Assembly: GCA_963790525.1 (NCBI GenBank)
Contig: CAWBOV010000003.1
Span: 620,001-684,000, forward strand
Length of the DNA: 64,000 bases
DNA from: CAWBOV01 sp963790525
GTDB taxonomy: Bacteria > Actinomycetota > Actinomycetes > Mycobacteriales > Jatrophihabitantaceae
Reading direction: 5' to 3'
Under the pieces are notes generated by a model, which saw only the letters and a program-made list of their open reading frames with translations, did no database searches and was not told the origin of the DNA. A program made the position numbers and the translations under genes. Numbering within the stretch: the first letter of the stretch is position 1; the number at the start of each line of letters is the position of its first letter. Below, in pieces: positions 24,153 through 32,567 of this stretch.

Positions 24153-24850
24153 GTCCCGGACCTGACCTCAGCCGGGTTGTTCGCCCGGCGCAGCCGGTAG
24201 CCCGTGCCGCGCACCGTCTCCAGGTCGTCCCGGTCGAAGGGGCGGTCGATCTTGCGGCGCAGGAACGCCACGTACTGGTCGATCACGTTGCTGGTCCCGT
24301 CGTAGGCGAAGTCCCATACATGCTCGATGATTCTGGCACGGGTCAGCACCTCACCGGGATGGCGCAGGAACAGCTCCAGCAGCGCGAACTCCTTGGCGGT
24401 GAGCGTGATCGGCACACCGGCCCGCGTCACCGTCCGCCCGGCCGGATCCAGGACGAGGTCGCCCTCGGACAGGACGGTCGGGCGCGCCTGCTTGCCGCGG
24501 CGGACCAGGGCGCGCAGCCGGGCGGCGAGCTCGGAGAAGGCGAAGGGCTTGGCGAGGTAGTCGTCGGCGCCCACGTCGAGGCCGCGCACCCGGTCGGTGA
24601 CGGACGTCCGGGCGGTCAGCATCAGCACGGGAGCCCAGCGGTCGGCGCTCCGGAGCCGGCGGCACACCTCGTAACCGTCGAGCCCCGGCAGCATCACGTC
24701 GCAGACGATCGCGTCGTAGTCGTGCTCGGTCCCCATCCACACGGCCTCGGCGCCGTCGCCGACGACATCGACCGCGTACCCCTCTTCCTCGAGGCCGCGC
24801 TTCAGCAACGCCGCCATCCGCGTCTCGTCTTCGACGACCAACAACCGCAT
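24149..24850 (-). CDS. OmpR/PhoB-family response regulator
   Basis: A 233-residue regulator with a receiver domain (residues 1-115, phospho-acceptor Asp51 in IVCDVMLPGLDGY, acidic VVEDET at the N-terminus, switch Thr and Lys in LTART and LAKPF) and a winged-helix DNA-binding domain (about 130-225). ATG24850 follows GGGAGGAATCGGC, a good ribosome binding site. It is the first gene of the two-component operon and is divergent from aroG; the 140-bp gap between them could hold its own binding sites. Confidence 0.92.
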   Translation of the reverse strand: MRLLVVEDETRMAALLKRGLEEEGYAVDVVGDGAEAVWMGTEHDYDAIVCDVMLPGLDGYEVCRRLRSADRWAPVLMLTARTSVTDRVRGLDVGADDYLAKPFAFSELAARLRALVRRGKQARPTVLSEGDLVLDPAGRTVTRAGVPITLTAKEFALLELFLRHPGEVLTRARIIEHVWDFAYDGTSNVIDQYVAFLRRKIDRPFDRDDLETVRGTGYRLRRANNPAEVRSGT

Positions 24851-24978
24851 GCCGATTCCTCCCTGGGGCTCGCCCCCATCGTCCGCCCCGTCACATGTGC
24901 AAACTATGTATGAGCGCCGTGGGGCCTCCCCGGCGGGCTCCCGCGCCGCCCGCGGCGGAATTGGGAGGCCGCAGTCCC

Positions 24979-24984
24979 TAGGCT
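24979..24984 (+). promoter_or_regulatory. Putative -10 hexamer TAGGCT, leaderless aroG
   Basis: TAGGCT lies 6 nt before the GTG start of the DAHP synthase gene. No ribosome binding site fits between them, so the message is probably leaderless. Confidence 0.5.
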
Positions 24985-24990
24985 GTACCC

Positions 24991-26370
24991 GTGACCACGC
25001 TGCACCCAGTCCCGACCCAGCCGGCCCCCGACCCGCTCGGCCTCGACGTCTGGCGCGACCTGCCCGCCGCCCAGCAGCCCAACTGGCCGGACCCGCAGGT
25101 GCTGCGCGACGTCGCGGTGACGCTGTCGGGCATGCCGCCGCTGGTCGTCGCCAGCGAGGTCGACCAGCTGCGCGTCCAGCTCGGCGCCGTGGCCCGCGGC
25201 GAGGCGTTCCTGCTCCAGGGCGGCGACTGCGCGGAGACCTTCCAGACCAGCTCCCAGGCCGACATCGCGGGCAAGGTGCGGGTGCTGCTGCAGATGGCGG
25301 TCATCCTCACCTACGGCGCCTCGATGCCGGTCGTCAAGCTCGGCCGGGTCGCGGGGCAGTACGCCAAGCCCCGGTCCTCGGACATCGACGGGTTCGGGTT
25401 CCAGTCCTACCGCGGCGACATGGTCAACGACCTGGCCCAGGACCACGCCCTCCGCACGCCGGACCCGCACCGCATCCTGCGCGCCTACTCGACGGCCGCG
25501 AGCACGCTGAACCTGCTGCGGGCCTACGCCGGCGGCGGTCTGGCGTCCCTGGACCGGGTGCACTCCTGGAACACCACATTCGCGCGGAGCACGGACACAG
25601 GCGTGCGCTACGAGCAGCTGGCCAGCGAGATCGACCGCGCGGTGCGCTTCATGCGGGCCTGCGGCGTGCACGACGGCGCGCTCGAGGGCGTCGAGCTCTA
25701 CGCCGGCCACGAGGCACTGATCCTGGAGTACGAGCGTGCGCTCACCCGCGTGGAGGAGGGCAGGGCCTACGACCTGTCCGGGCACTTCGTCTGGGTGGGG
25801 GAGCGCACCCGCCAGCTCGACGGCGCCCACCTGGACTTCGTCTCGCGCATCGCCAACCCGATCGGCGTCAAGCTCGGGCCGACGACCACCCCGGAGTTCG
25901 CCGCCGAACTGGTCGAGCGCCTCGACCCCGACAACACGCCCGGCCGCCTGACCCTGATCAGCCGGATGAGCAGCGGCAAGATCCGCGACGCGCTGCCGCC
26001 GATCGTGGAGAAGGTCACGTCCACCGGGCATCTCGTCGTCTGGCAGTGCGACCCCATGCACGGCAACACCGAGGAGACCGCCACCGGCGTGAAGACGCGC
26101 CACCTCGACCGGATCATCGACGAGGTCGACGGGTTCTTCGACGTGCACCACGGGCTGGGCACCCACCCGGGCGGACTGCACGTCGAGCTCACCGGGGACG
26201 ACGTCACCGAGTGCATCGGGGGAACCGCCGAGCTGACCGCGGAGGATCTGGGGCGCCGGTACGAGACCGCCTGCGATCCGCGGCTGAACAACGAGCAGTC
26301 CCTGGAGCTGGCCTTCCGCGTTGCCGAGCGGCTGGTGGCCGAGCGCCGCCGCGCCGAGAGCGCGACGTGA
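24991..26370 (+). CDS. aroG: Class II 3-deoxy-D-arabino-heptulosonate-7-phosphate synthase
   Basis: A 459-residue plant-type (class II) DAHP synthase, the first enzyme of the shikimate pathway, joining phosphoenolpyruvate and erythrose 4-phosphate. Typical blocks are QGGDCAETF (metal-binding Cys), KPRSSD, SYRGDMVN, WVGERTRQLDGAHLDFVSRI, SRMSSGKIRDALP and WQCDPMHGNT. The length matches Rv2178c, which is feedback regulated by aromatic amino acids and activates chorismate mutase by complex formation. The start is GTG24991 with a close -10-like hexamer. Its stop overlaps the next gene. Confidence 0.95.
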   Translation: MTTLHPVPTQPAPDPLGLDVWRDLPAAQQPNWPDPQVLRDVAVTLSGMPPLVVASEVDQLRVQLGAVARGEAFLLQGGDCAETFQTSSQADIAGKVRVLLQMAVILTYGASMPVVKLGRVAGQYAKPRSSDIDGFGFQSYRGDMVNDLAQDHALRTPDPHRILRAYSTAASTLNLLRAYAGGGLASLDRVHSWNTTFARSTDTGVRYEQLASEIDRAVRFMRACGVHDGALEGVELYAGHEALILEYERALTRVEEGRAYDLSGHFVWVGERTRQLDGAHLDFVSRIANPIGVKLGPTTTPEFAAELVERLDPDNTPGRLTLISRMSSGKIRDALPPIVEKVTSTGHLVVWQCDPMHGNTEETATGVKTRHLDRIIDEVDGFFDVHHGLGTHPGGLHVELTGDDVTECIGGTAELTAEDLGRRYETACDPRLNNEQSLELAFRVAERLVAERRRAESAT

Positions 26371-27371
26371 GGGTCGACCTCAGGTCCGACACGGTCACCC
26401 GCCCGTCGGAGCAGATGCGCCTGGCCATGTCCCGGGCCGAGGTCGGAGACGACGTCTACGGCGAGGACCCCGAGGTCAACGCCCTCGAGGCCGAGGTCGC
26501 GGACCTGCTCGGGTTCGAGGCCGGTCTGTTCACGCCGAGCGGCTCCCTGGGCAACCAGCTCGGGCTCCGGCTGCTGGTGGCGCCGGGCGAGGAGGTCGTC
26601 TGCGACAGCCTCGCCCACATCGCCCGCGCGGAGCTCGGCGCGGCCGCCGTGTTCTCCGGGATCACGTTCCGGACGTGGGCCGCTGTCCGCGGCCGCCTCG
26701 ACGCCGACGCCATCGCGGAGCTGATCGCCCCGTCGGCGGGTCCGTACCTGGTCTCGACCACGGCGATCGCCGTCGAGAACACCCACAACTTCGGTGGTGG
26801 CACCGTCCAACCGCTCGAGCAGGTCCGCGCCGTCGTGGCCCTCGCCCGGGCCAACGGCCTCGGGCTGCACCTCGACGGGGCGCGGTTGTGGAACGCGCAC
26901 GTGGCCTCCGGGGTGGCGCTGCGCGAGCTCACCGAGGGATTCGACACCGTCTCGGTGTGCCTGTCCAAGGGCCTCGGCGCACCGGTGGGTTCGGTGCTGG
27001 TGTCCTCGGCCGAGCGCATCGCCCGGGCGCGGGTCTGGCGCAAGCGCTACGGCGGCGGGATGCGGCAGGTGGGCATCCTGGCCGCCGGTGGGCGTTTCGC
27101 CCTCGCCCACAACCTCGGCCGTCTCGCCGATGACCACGCTCGGGCGGCGCGGCTGGCCGCGGGACTGGGCGCCGATCCCGATCTGGTCGAGTCCAACATC
27201 GTGGTCCTCGATGCCCCGGACGCCCCTGGGGTGGCCGCAGCCGCGGCGGAGCAGGGCGTCCTCGTCTCTGCCCTCGGCCCGCGTTTCCTGCGCCTGGTGA
27301 CCCATCTCGACGTCGACGACGAGGGCATCGAGCGCGCGCTGCGGGTGCTGGGCCCACTACTGGCCGGCTGA
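26367..27371 (+). CDS. Low-specificity L-threonine aldolase
   Basis: A 334-residue fold-type I PLP enzyme that splits threonine or allo-threonine to glycine and acetaldehyde. The N-terminal VDLRSDTVTRPSEQMR and VGDDVYGEDPEVNALE are diagnostic, the cofactor-binding Asp is Asp170 in LHLDGARLWN, and the Schiff-base lysine is Lys201 in CLSKGLGAPVGS. GTG26367 overlaps the aroG stop (GTGA), so the two are translationally coupled, an odd pairing of shikimate and threonine chemistry that may only reflect transcript sharing. Confidence 0.9.
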   Translation: MRVDLRSDTVTRPSEQMRLAMSRAEVGDDVYGEDPEVNALEAEVADLLGFEAGLFTPSGSLGNQLGLRLLVAPGEEVVCDSLAHIARAELGAAAVFSGITFRTWAAVRGRLDADAIAELIAPSAGPYLVSTTAIAVENTHNFGGGTVQPLEQVRAVVALARANGLGLHLDGARLWNAHVASGVALRELTEGFDTVSVCLSKGLGAPVGSVLVSSAERIARARVWRKRYGGGMRQVGILAAGGRFALAHNLGRLADDHARAARLAAGLGADPDLVESNIVVLDAPDAPGVAAAAAEQGVLVSALGPRFLRLVTHLDVDDEGIERALRVLGPLLAG

Positions 27372-27410
27372 CACGGGCCGACGCGGATTCCGATCTGCTC
27401 CGGTGCGGGT

Positions 27411-27416
27411 TAGCGT
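27411..27416 (+). promoter_or_regulatory. Putative -10 hexamer TAGCGT, leaderless start at 27424
   Basis: TAGCGT lies 7 nt before the ATG of the 59-residue gene, in a 52-bp gap, with no clear ribosome binding site. Confidence 0.4.
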
Positions 27417-27423
27417 GAGCGCC

Positions 27424-27603
27424 ATGTCCCTCTATCGCTTCCTCGACGACGACGGCGAGGTCGTCGCCGCCGACGAGTTCGCCGATCACCGCTCCGCCCT
27501 GTCCTGGGCCATGGAGGAGGACGCGCACGGCGAGGACATCCAGCGCGTGGAGTACCTCGCCCCCGACGGCGACTGGCGCTGGGCCGGGCCCCTCAAGGCC
27601 TGA
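27424..27603 (+). CDS. Small acidic hypothetical protein
   Basis: A 59-residue protein, MSLYRFLDDDGEVV to WRWAGPLKA, rich in Asp, Glu and Trp. No family is recognised. It looks like a single small beta-alpha unit. It has its own -10-like hexamer and its last 11 bp overlap the convergent endonuclease IV gene. Start and frame show normal high third-position GC, so it is probably real. Confidence 0.55.
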   Translation: MSLYRFLDDDGEVVAADEFADHRSALSWAMEEDAHGEDIQRVEYLAPDGDWRWAGPLKA

Positions 27604-28468
27604 CGGGCTGCGCTGCGAGCGCGCGCAGCAGCGTGAGGTCCGCGAGCTGGTCGGCCTCCGGGGTCTCCACGACCAGTGGGACGTGCCGGGTGCCGGGTGC
27701 GGTGAACAGCTCACCGAAGGCGTCCGCGCCGATCGTCCCGGTTCCGAGCGAGGCGTGCCGGTCGCGCCGGGAACCGGCCCGGTCGCGACTGTCGTTGACG
27801 TGCACCAGACCGATCCGGCCGCGCCCGACGCTCCGCACGATCGCCGCCACCGTCCGCCGCACACCGCCCGGCGCGCTCAGATCGTGGCCGGCCGCGTGCA
27901 GATGGCAGGTGTCCAGGCACAGCCCGACCCGCTCGTCGTGGCCGAGGGCGGCCAGGTAGCGCCCGAGGGACGTCAGGTCCGAGGCCAATGCGGCCCCGCC
28001 ACCGGCCGTCGGCTCGATCAGCAGGCGCGGCGCGCCGTCGGGAGCCCCGTCCAGCACCCTGCCCACGGCGGCGGCCGCCTGCGCGAGCGCCGCGTCGAGC
28101 CGCCCCGGCACCACGGCCGACCCGGCGTGCACGACCACGCCGCGCGCGCCGAGCGCGGTCGCCCGAGCCACCGCGAGCGCCAGCGCGGCCTCCGAGCGGG
28201 TGGCGACGAGCGGGTCCGGTGCGCCGAGGTTGATGAGATACGGGGCGTGCACGAACACCTGCAGCCCACGTTCGTCCGCGCCCGAGCGGAAGGCCGCGAC
28301 GTCGGCCGCCTCCGGGTCGGGGCCGGGCGACCAGCCTCGCGGGTTGGTGATGAAGATCTGGATCGCGCCCGCTCCGATGGCATCCGCGCGCCGCAGCGCA
28401 CCCGACACGAGGCCCCCGGCGATCGACACGTGGGCGCCGATGGGCGCGGCTCTCCCGCGCACGGGCAT
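27593..28468 (-). CDS. nfo: Deoxyribonuclease IV (endonuclease IV, AP endonuclease)
   Basis: A 291-residue TIM-barrel AP endonuclease that nicks DNA 5' of abasic sites in base excision repair. Zinc ligands of the family are visible: GAHVSIAGG (His), VHAPYLIN, VVHAG, LLIEPTAGGG (Glu), CLDTCHLHAAG (Asp and His), VHVNDSRDRAGSRRDRH and VVETPEA (Glu). It lies 8 bp after the PASTA kinase gene on the same strand. ATG28468 follows a GAGGCGG site. Confidence 0.92.
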   Translation of the reverse strand: MPVRGRAAPIGAHVSIAGGLVSGALRRADAIGAGAIQIFITNPRGWSPGPDPEAADVAAFRSGADERGLQVFVHAPYLINLGAPDPLVATRSEAALALAVARATALGARGVVVHAGSAVVPGRLDAALAQAAAAVGRVLDGAPDGAPRLLIEPTAGGGAALASDLTSLGRYLAALGHDERVGLCLDTCHLHAAGHDLSAPGGVRRTVAAIVRSVGRGRIGLVHVNDSRDRAGSRRDRHASLGTGTIGADAFGELFTAPGTRHVPLVVETPEADQLADLTLLRALAAQPVRP

Positions 28469-28476
28469 GCCGCGCC

Positions 28477-30486
28477 TCAGATGACGTACAGGGTGATGGT
28501 CGAACCACGGGTGCGCATGGTCCCCGCGGGCGGATCCATGCCCACCACCAGCCCATTGCTCCCGCCGAACTGCTTCTGGACGGACACCTGGAAACCCAGG
28601 CCCTCGAGCGTCGACGTCGCGGCGTCGACCGGATCGAGGTTGGGCAGCGACGGCACGGCGATGAGCTCGGGACCCTTGGACACGACGATGGCGACGGTGG
28701 TGAACTTGCGGGCCTCGTCGGTGCCGGGCGGCGTCTGCTTGATGACGCTGCCCTCGGTGACGGTGTCGCTGAAGTCCTGGGTCGCGCTGACCTTGAAACC
28801 GGCCTTGGTCAGGATGGCCTGGGCCTGGGCCTGGGTCTTGCCGGTCACGTTCGGCACCGAGAGGATCGGCGGGCCCGTGGACACGTACACGATCACGGTG
28901 TCGCCGCGCTTGACCTGCTCGCTCACGGCCGGATCGGTGCGCACGACCTGGCCGGAGGGCGTCGTGTCGTCGGCCGCCTGCGCGTAACGCACCGTGACGC
29001 CATGGCTCACGAGCCCGGCCAATGCGGCGGTGGCGGCGCCCTGGGTCTGCCTGCGGACGTCGGGGACTGCGTAGAACGTCGGTCCGGAGGAGACGGTCAG
29101 GACGACAGACTTGCCGTGGAGGATCCGCGCTCCGGTGTCCGGATCGGTGCTGATCACCGAGCCCTTCGGGACGGTGTCACTGGCCACGGTGTTCGTCGCG
29201 CCGATCGTGAATCCCCGGGCCAGCAGCAGCGACGTCGCCTGGGCCGCCGGTTCGTTGCGCACGTCCGGCACGCTGGCGTACCGCCCGGAGGCGAACCACC
29301 AGCTGCCGGCGATGATCGCCGCGCACAGCAGGAGCAGCACGAGCGCGCCGATCATCGTGCGCAGGAACCGGTGCTTCTTCTTGACCCGTGGCGGCGGGGC
29401 GGGTTCGGGCATGTATCCGGACGGGTGCGTCGGCGGCAGGCCGGAGGAGATCAGTGTCGGATGCGCGCCCTGCGGGTGCCCCTGCCGCGGGTCCGGTGCG
29501 GTGCGTCCGGTGGCGGCGAGGGTGTTCTGCGCGGCGGCGCGCGGATCGGGCGCGGGCGGGATCGGGACCTGGCCGCGCGGGGTGCCCATCCGGTCGCGGT
29601 CGGCGCGCGGGCGGCGCGGCACCGGCAGCACGGGCAGGCGCAGGTCGCGGCGCACGTCGTGCAGCTCGGCGAGGAACGCGCCCGCGTCCAGCGGCCGGGC
29701 CGACGGCTCCCGGTTGGTCGCCCGCTGCACCACCGAGTCCAGCGGCGAGGCGATTCCGCGGCGGATGGACGACGGCGGCGGGACGTCGTGGTGGACGTGC
29801 TGGTAGGCCACGGCCATCGCGTCGGGGCCGGAGTAGGGCGGGTGCCCGACGAGCAGCTCGAACAGCACGATGCCGGCGGAGTACACGTCGGAGCGGGTGT
29901 CGGCGTTGCCCCGCCGGAACTGCTCGGGCGAGCTGTAGGCGACGGTCCCCATCATCAGGCCGGTGTGCGTGGAGGAGGGGTTCGACTCCACCGCCCGCGC
30001 CAGCCCGAAGTCGGCGACCTTCACCACACCGTCGTCGGAGAGCAGGATGTTCTCCGGCTTGATGTCGCGATGCACCAGCCCCGCGCGGTGGGCGGCCGCG
30101 AGCGCGACCAGGACCGGCTCCATGAGCGACACGGCCTCGGCGGGGGAGACGTAGCCGCGTTCGCGGAGCAGGTCGCGCAGTGTGCGCCCGCGGACCAGTT
30201 CCATCACCAGGAAGACGCTGCCGCCGTCGTGGCCCTGGTCGAACACGGCGACGGCGTTGACGTGGCTGAGCTTGGCGGCGGCGCGGGCCTCGCGGGAGAA
30301 GCGGTCGAGGAACACGGGGTCCGAGGACAGCGACGGCGCCATGACCTTGACGGCCACCTCGCGGTCGAGGCGTTCGTCCAGCGCGACGTAGACCGTGGAC
30401 ATGCCTCCGCTGGCCAGACGCGCCCGGATGCGGTAGCGACCCTCCAGGACGCGACCGATCAACGGGTCAGTCGTGGCCATGTGCAC
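28477..30486 (-). CDS. Ser/Thr protein kinase with four PASTA domains (PknL-like)
   Basis: A 669-residue receptor kinase. Residues 20-280 are the kinase: glycine loop LASGGMSTVY, Lys47 in VAVKVM, HRDIKPENILL with Asp141, and DFG at 159-161. A Pro-rich juxtamembrane stretch and one transmembrane helix (about 374-397) lead to four extracellular PASTA repeats that sense peptidoglycan fragments. It corresponds to PknL (Rv2176): its neighbour group includes aroG and the PknL substrate Rv2175c. GTG30486 is preferred because TAGACT lies 8 nt upstream; ATG30480 is the alternative. It likely tunes cell-wall synthesis. Confidence 0.9.
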   Translation of the reverse strand: MHMATTDPLIGRVLEGRYRIRARLASGGMSTVYVALDERLDREVAVKVMAPSLSSDPVFLDRFSREARAAAKLSHVNAVAVFDQGHDGGSVFLVMELVRGRTLRDLLRERGYVSPAEAVSLMEPVLVALAAAHRAGLVHRDIKPENILLSDDGVVKVADFGLARAVESNPSSTHTGLMMGTVAYSSPEQFRRGNADTRSDVYSAGIVLFELLVGHPPYSGPDAMAVAYQHVHHDVPPPSSIRRGIASPLDSVVQRATNREPSARPLDAGAFLAELHDVRRDLRLPVLPVPRRPRADRDRMGTPRGQVPIPPAPDPRAAAQNTLAATGRTAPDPRQGHPQGAHPTLISSGLPPTHPSGYMPEPAPPPRVKKKHRFLRTMIGALVLLLLCAAIIAGSWWFASGRYASVPDVRNEPAAQATSLLLARGFTIGATNTVASDTVPKGSVISTDPDTGARILHGKSVVLTVSSGPTFYAVPDVRRQTQGAATAALAGLVSHGVTVRYAQAADDTTPSGQVVRTDPAVSEQVKRGDTVIVYVSTGPPILSVPNVTGKTQAQAQAILTKAGFKVSATQDFSDTVTEGSVIKQTPPGTDEARKFTTVAIVVSKGPELIAVPSLPNLDPVDAATSTLEGLGFQVSVQKQFGGSNGLVVGMDPPAGTMRTRGSTITLYVI

Positions 30487-30494
30487 GACTCCGC

Positions 30495-30500
30495 AGTCTA
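30495..30500 (-). promoter_or_regulatory. Putative -10 hexamer TAGACT for PASTA kinase
   Basis: On the minus strand TAGACT lies 8 nt before GTG30486. A plus-strand counterpart (TAGCCT at 30589) serves the divergent gene. Confidence 0.45.
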
Positions 30501-30588
30501 CGGGCGCGGCGGCGTCCGCCCGGGCTGCGACACCGATTCCGGACGCTTCGCCCACCACCGCCGGATGCATCCCACGTGCGGGGTTGCG

Positions 30589-30594
30589 TAGCCT
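30589..30594 (+). promoter_or_regulatory. Putative -10 hexamer TAGCCT, leaderless start at 30601
   Basis: TAGCCT lies 6 nt before the ATG at 30601, without a ribosome binding site. Confidence 0.45.
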
Positions 30595-30600
30595 CGCGGC

Positions 30601-31461
30601 ATGCCATCAGCACGGTCCGAGCGCCGACGTGACCAGGCGCCCGACCGGGTGGAGATCCTCGCCGATGCCGACCGGCCCGGTGGCTTCCTCCTGCTCATGG
30701 ACCGCATCCGCCAGTCCTACGTCGACCTCGACGAGCCCGGTTACCTCGATTTCGAGTACATGCGGTGGATCTCACACGTGGTCGACGCGCTGCCCGAAGG
30801 ACCCCTGGCGGCCACGCACCTGGGCGGCGGGGCGGCGACGATGGTGCGCTACATCAGTCACACCCGCCCCGGCAGCACGCACATCGTCTGCGAACCGGAC
30901 ACCGAACTCACCGAGCTCGTGCGGTCGCGGTTGCCGTTCGCCCGCAACGTCAAGGTGCGGATCCGTCCGGTCGACGGGCGGGCGGGCCTGCGGGCCCTCA
31001 AGGACGCCGCCGCCGACCTGATCGTCCTCGACGCCTTCGCGGGCGGGCGTGTCCCGGCGGATCTGACGACGGCGGAGGCCGCCTTCGAGGCAGCCCGGGT
31101 GCTCCGCCCGACCGGGGTCTTCGTGGCCAACGTCGGCGACGGCGGCACGCTCGCCTACACGCGCCGCTTCCTGTCGGCGCTGCGGACCGCGTTCGCCCAC
31201 GCCGCGCTGATCACCGACAAGGGGGTGGTCAGCGGGCGGCGGTTCGGCAACGTCGTGCTCGTCGCGTCGGCCGCGCCCCTGCCGCTGACGGCGCTGCGGC
31301 GCGACCTGGCCGCCGAGCTCTTCCCGGTGCAGCTGCAGGCCGGCGCCGAGCTCGACCGGTGGATCGGCGGTGCGGCCGCGCTCACCGACGCCGACCCGTT
31401 GCGCTCCCCGCCTCCGCCCGAGGAGTCCTGGCGCGTGGGGGTGGGTGAGTGGGGGGACTGA
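30601..31461 (+). CDS. Spermidine-synthase-like methyltransferase-fold protein
   Basis: A 286-residue Rossmann-fold protein resembling polyamine aminopropyltransferases. The nucleotide site is THLGGGAATMVRYI, the strand-2 acidic residue is in VCEPDTELTELV, and LIVLDAFAGGRVPADLTT replaces the usual catalytic DxxDP loop. The N-terminal beta hairpin is short. True spermidine synthesis is doubtful because the polyamine-binding acidic residues are not clear. It lies between the PASTA kinase and the Rv2175c-like gene; a similar protein (Rv2174 neighbourhood differs) is not part of the M. tuberculosis order as I recall. Confidence 0.7.
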   Translation: MPSARSERRRDQAPDRVEILADADRPGGFLLLMDRIRQSYVDLDEPGYLDFEYMRWISHVVDALPEGPLAATHLGGGAATMVRYISHTRPGSTHIVCEPDTELTELVRSRLPFARNVKVRIRPVDGRAGLRALKDAAADLIVLDAFAGGRVPADLTTAEAAFEAARVLRPTGVFVANVGDGGTLAYTRRFLSALRTAFAHAALITDKGVVSGRRFGNVVLVASAAPLPLTALRRDLAAELFPVQLQAGAELDRWIGGAAALTDADPLRSPPPPEESWRVGVGEWGD

Positions 31462-31484
31462 GCGGACGTGGCAGGCTTGCCGGC

Positions 31485-31826
31485 ATGGACACCGAACCCG
31501 ACCTCATCCCGGTGCCCGACGCCGCGCTCCGGCTGGACCTGCCCGTGACCCGCATCCACCAGTTGCTGCGCGACGGGCAGCTGGTCGCCATCCGCCTCGG
31601 CGACGGGCCGCTGCTGATCCCGGCCGGGTTCCTCGGCGACGACGGAGCGCCGGTCAAGGGCCTGCCGGGCGTGATCACGCTGCTGCGGGACGCCCATTTC
31701 AGCGACACCGAGATCGTCGACTGGATGCACCGCACGGACGACTCGATCCCCGGCACGCCCATCCAGGCGCTGCGCGAGAACCGCGGCACCGAGATCAAGC
31801 GCCGCGCCCAGGCCGCCGGCTTCTGA
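31485..31826 (+). CDS. Rv2175c-like winged-helix DNA-binding protein
   Basis: A 113-residue DNA-binding protein: a short disordered head, a winged helix-turn-helix (VPDAALRLDLPVTRIHQLLRD then a wing with IRLGDGPLLIP) and a C-terminal helical region ending EIKRRAQAAGF. In M. tuberculosis the orthologue is phosphorylated by PknL on an N-terminal Thr, which blocks DNA binding. Here Thr3 in MDTEPD could play that role. Proximity to the PASTA kinase supports a kinase-substrate pair. ATG31485; a CAGGCT hexamer 7 nt before it may be a weak -10. Confidence 0.82.
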   Translation: MDTEPDLIPVPDAALRLDLPVTRIHQLLRDGQLVAIRLGDGPLLIPAGFLGDDGAPVKGLPGVITLLRDAHFSDTEIVDWMHRTDDSIPGTPIQALRENRGTEIKRRAQAAGF

Positions 31827-31839
31827 CGCCGGGCGCCCG

Positions 31840-32175
31840 GTGCGGCATCTGACCTACCTCGCCGTCCTGGCGGGCTGCCTGGCCGGAACGCTGCCGTTGG
31901 AGTTCCTGCTGCATGCCCGGGTGTACCGGCGCTGGCGCCGGCTGCTCGCCACCGTGGTGCCCGTCGCCGCACTGTTCGTCGCCTGGGACGTGCTCGCGAT
32001 CCACGCCGGGTGGTGGACCTTCGACCGGCGCCGGATGACCGCGATCGTCCTGCCCGGCCGGCTGCCGCTGGAGGAGCTGCTCTTCTTCCTCGTCATCCCG
32101 ACCTGCGCGATCCTGACGCTGGAGGCCGTGCGCTGGTGCCGCCCGGACTGGCGCCTCGACGACGGTGACGACTGA
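31840..32175 (+). CDS. crtYc: Lycopene cyclase subunit CrtYc
   Basis: A 111-residue membrane protein with three hydrophobic helices. The motifs WWTFDRRRM and LPLEELLFFLVIPTCAILTLEA are those of the heterodimeric lycopene cyclases of actinobacteria; the Pro-Leu-Glu-Glu helix is part of the active site. Together with CrtYd it closes the ends of lycopene into rings. The start is GTG31840, and its TGA shares a base with the next ATG (TGATG), so the two subunits are translationally coupled. Confidence 0.88.
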   Translation: MRHLTYLAVLAGCLAGTLPLEFLLHARVYRRWRRLLATVVPVAALFVAWDVLAIHAGWWTFDRRRMTAIVLPGRLPLEELLFFLVIPTCAILTLEAVRWCRPDWRLDDGDD

Positions 32176-32567
32176 TGGGCTACACCCTGTCCGCGCTCGC
32201 GTCGGTCCCGCTCGTGGTGCTCGTGGATCTCCTCCTGCTGCGCACGCGGCTGCTCCGGCGGCGCGTGTTCTGGGCCAGCTATGCGCTCGTGCTGTTCTTC
32301 CAGCTGATCGCGAACGGGATCCTCACGGGCTTCGATGTCGTGCGCTACGACCCGGGCGCGATCCTGGGGCTGCGCGTGGCGTGGGCTCCCGTCGAGGATC
32401 TGCTGTTCGGGTTCTCGCTGGTGACGCTCACCCTGTCGTGGTGGGTGTGGCTGGGTCGTGTCCGTCGGTGGGCACCGTCCCCGGGCGCGCCGCACGGAAC
32501 CGGGCCACGACCGCCCGCGCGAGCCCGGGTGCCGCGACGCGGACGCGGCGCGGCAGGCCGACCGTGA
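32175..32567 (+). CDS. crtYd: Lycopene cyclase subunit CrtYd
   Basis: A 130-residue partner subunit, again with three membrane helices and the conserved APVEDLLFGFSLVTLTLS helix. The last 40 residues are Arg/Pro/Gly-rich and lie antisense to the end of crtB, a 140-bp tail-to-tail overlap. The real protein may be shorter if there is an error in this region; the membrane core ends near residue 95. Beta- versus epsilon-ring specificity cannot be told. Confidence 0.82.
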   Translation: MGYTLSALASVPLVVLVDLLLLRTRLLRRRVFWASYALVLFFQLIANGILTGFDVVRYDPGAILGLRVAWAPVEDLLFGFSLVTLTLSWWVWLGRVRRWAPSPGAPHGTGPRPPARARVPRRGRGAAGRP

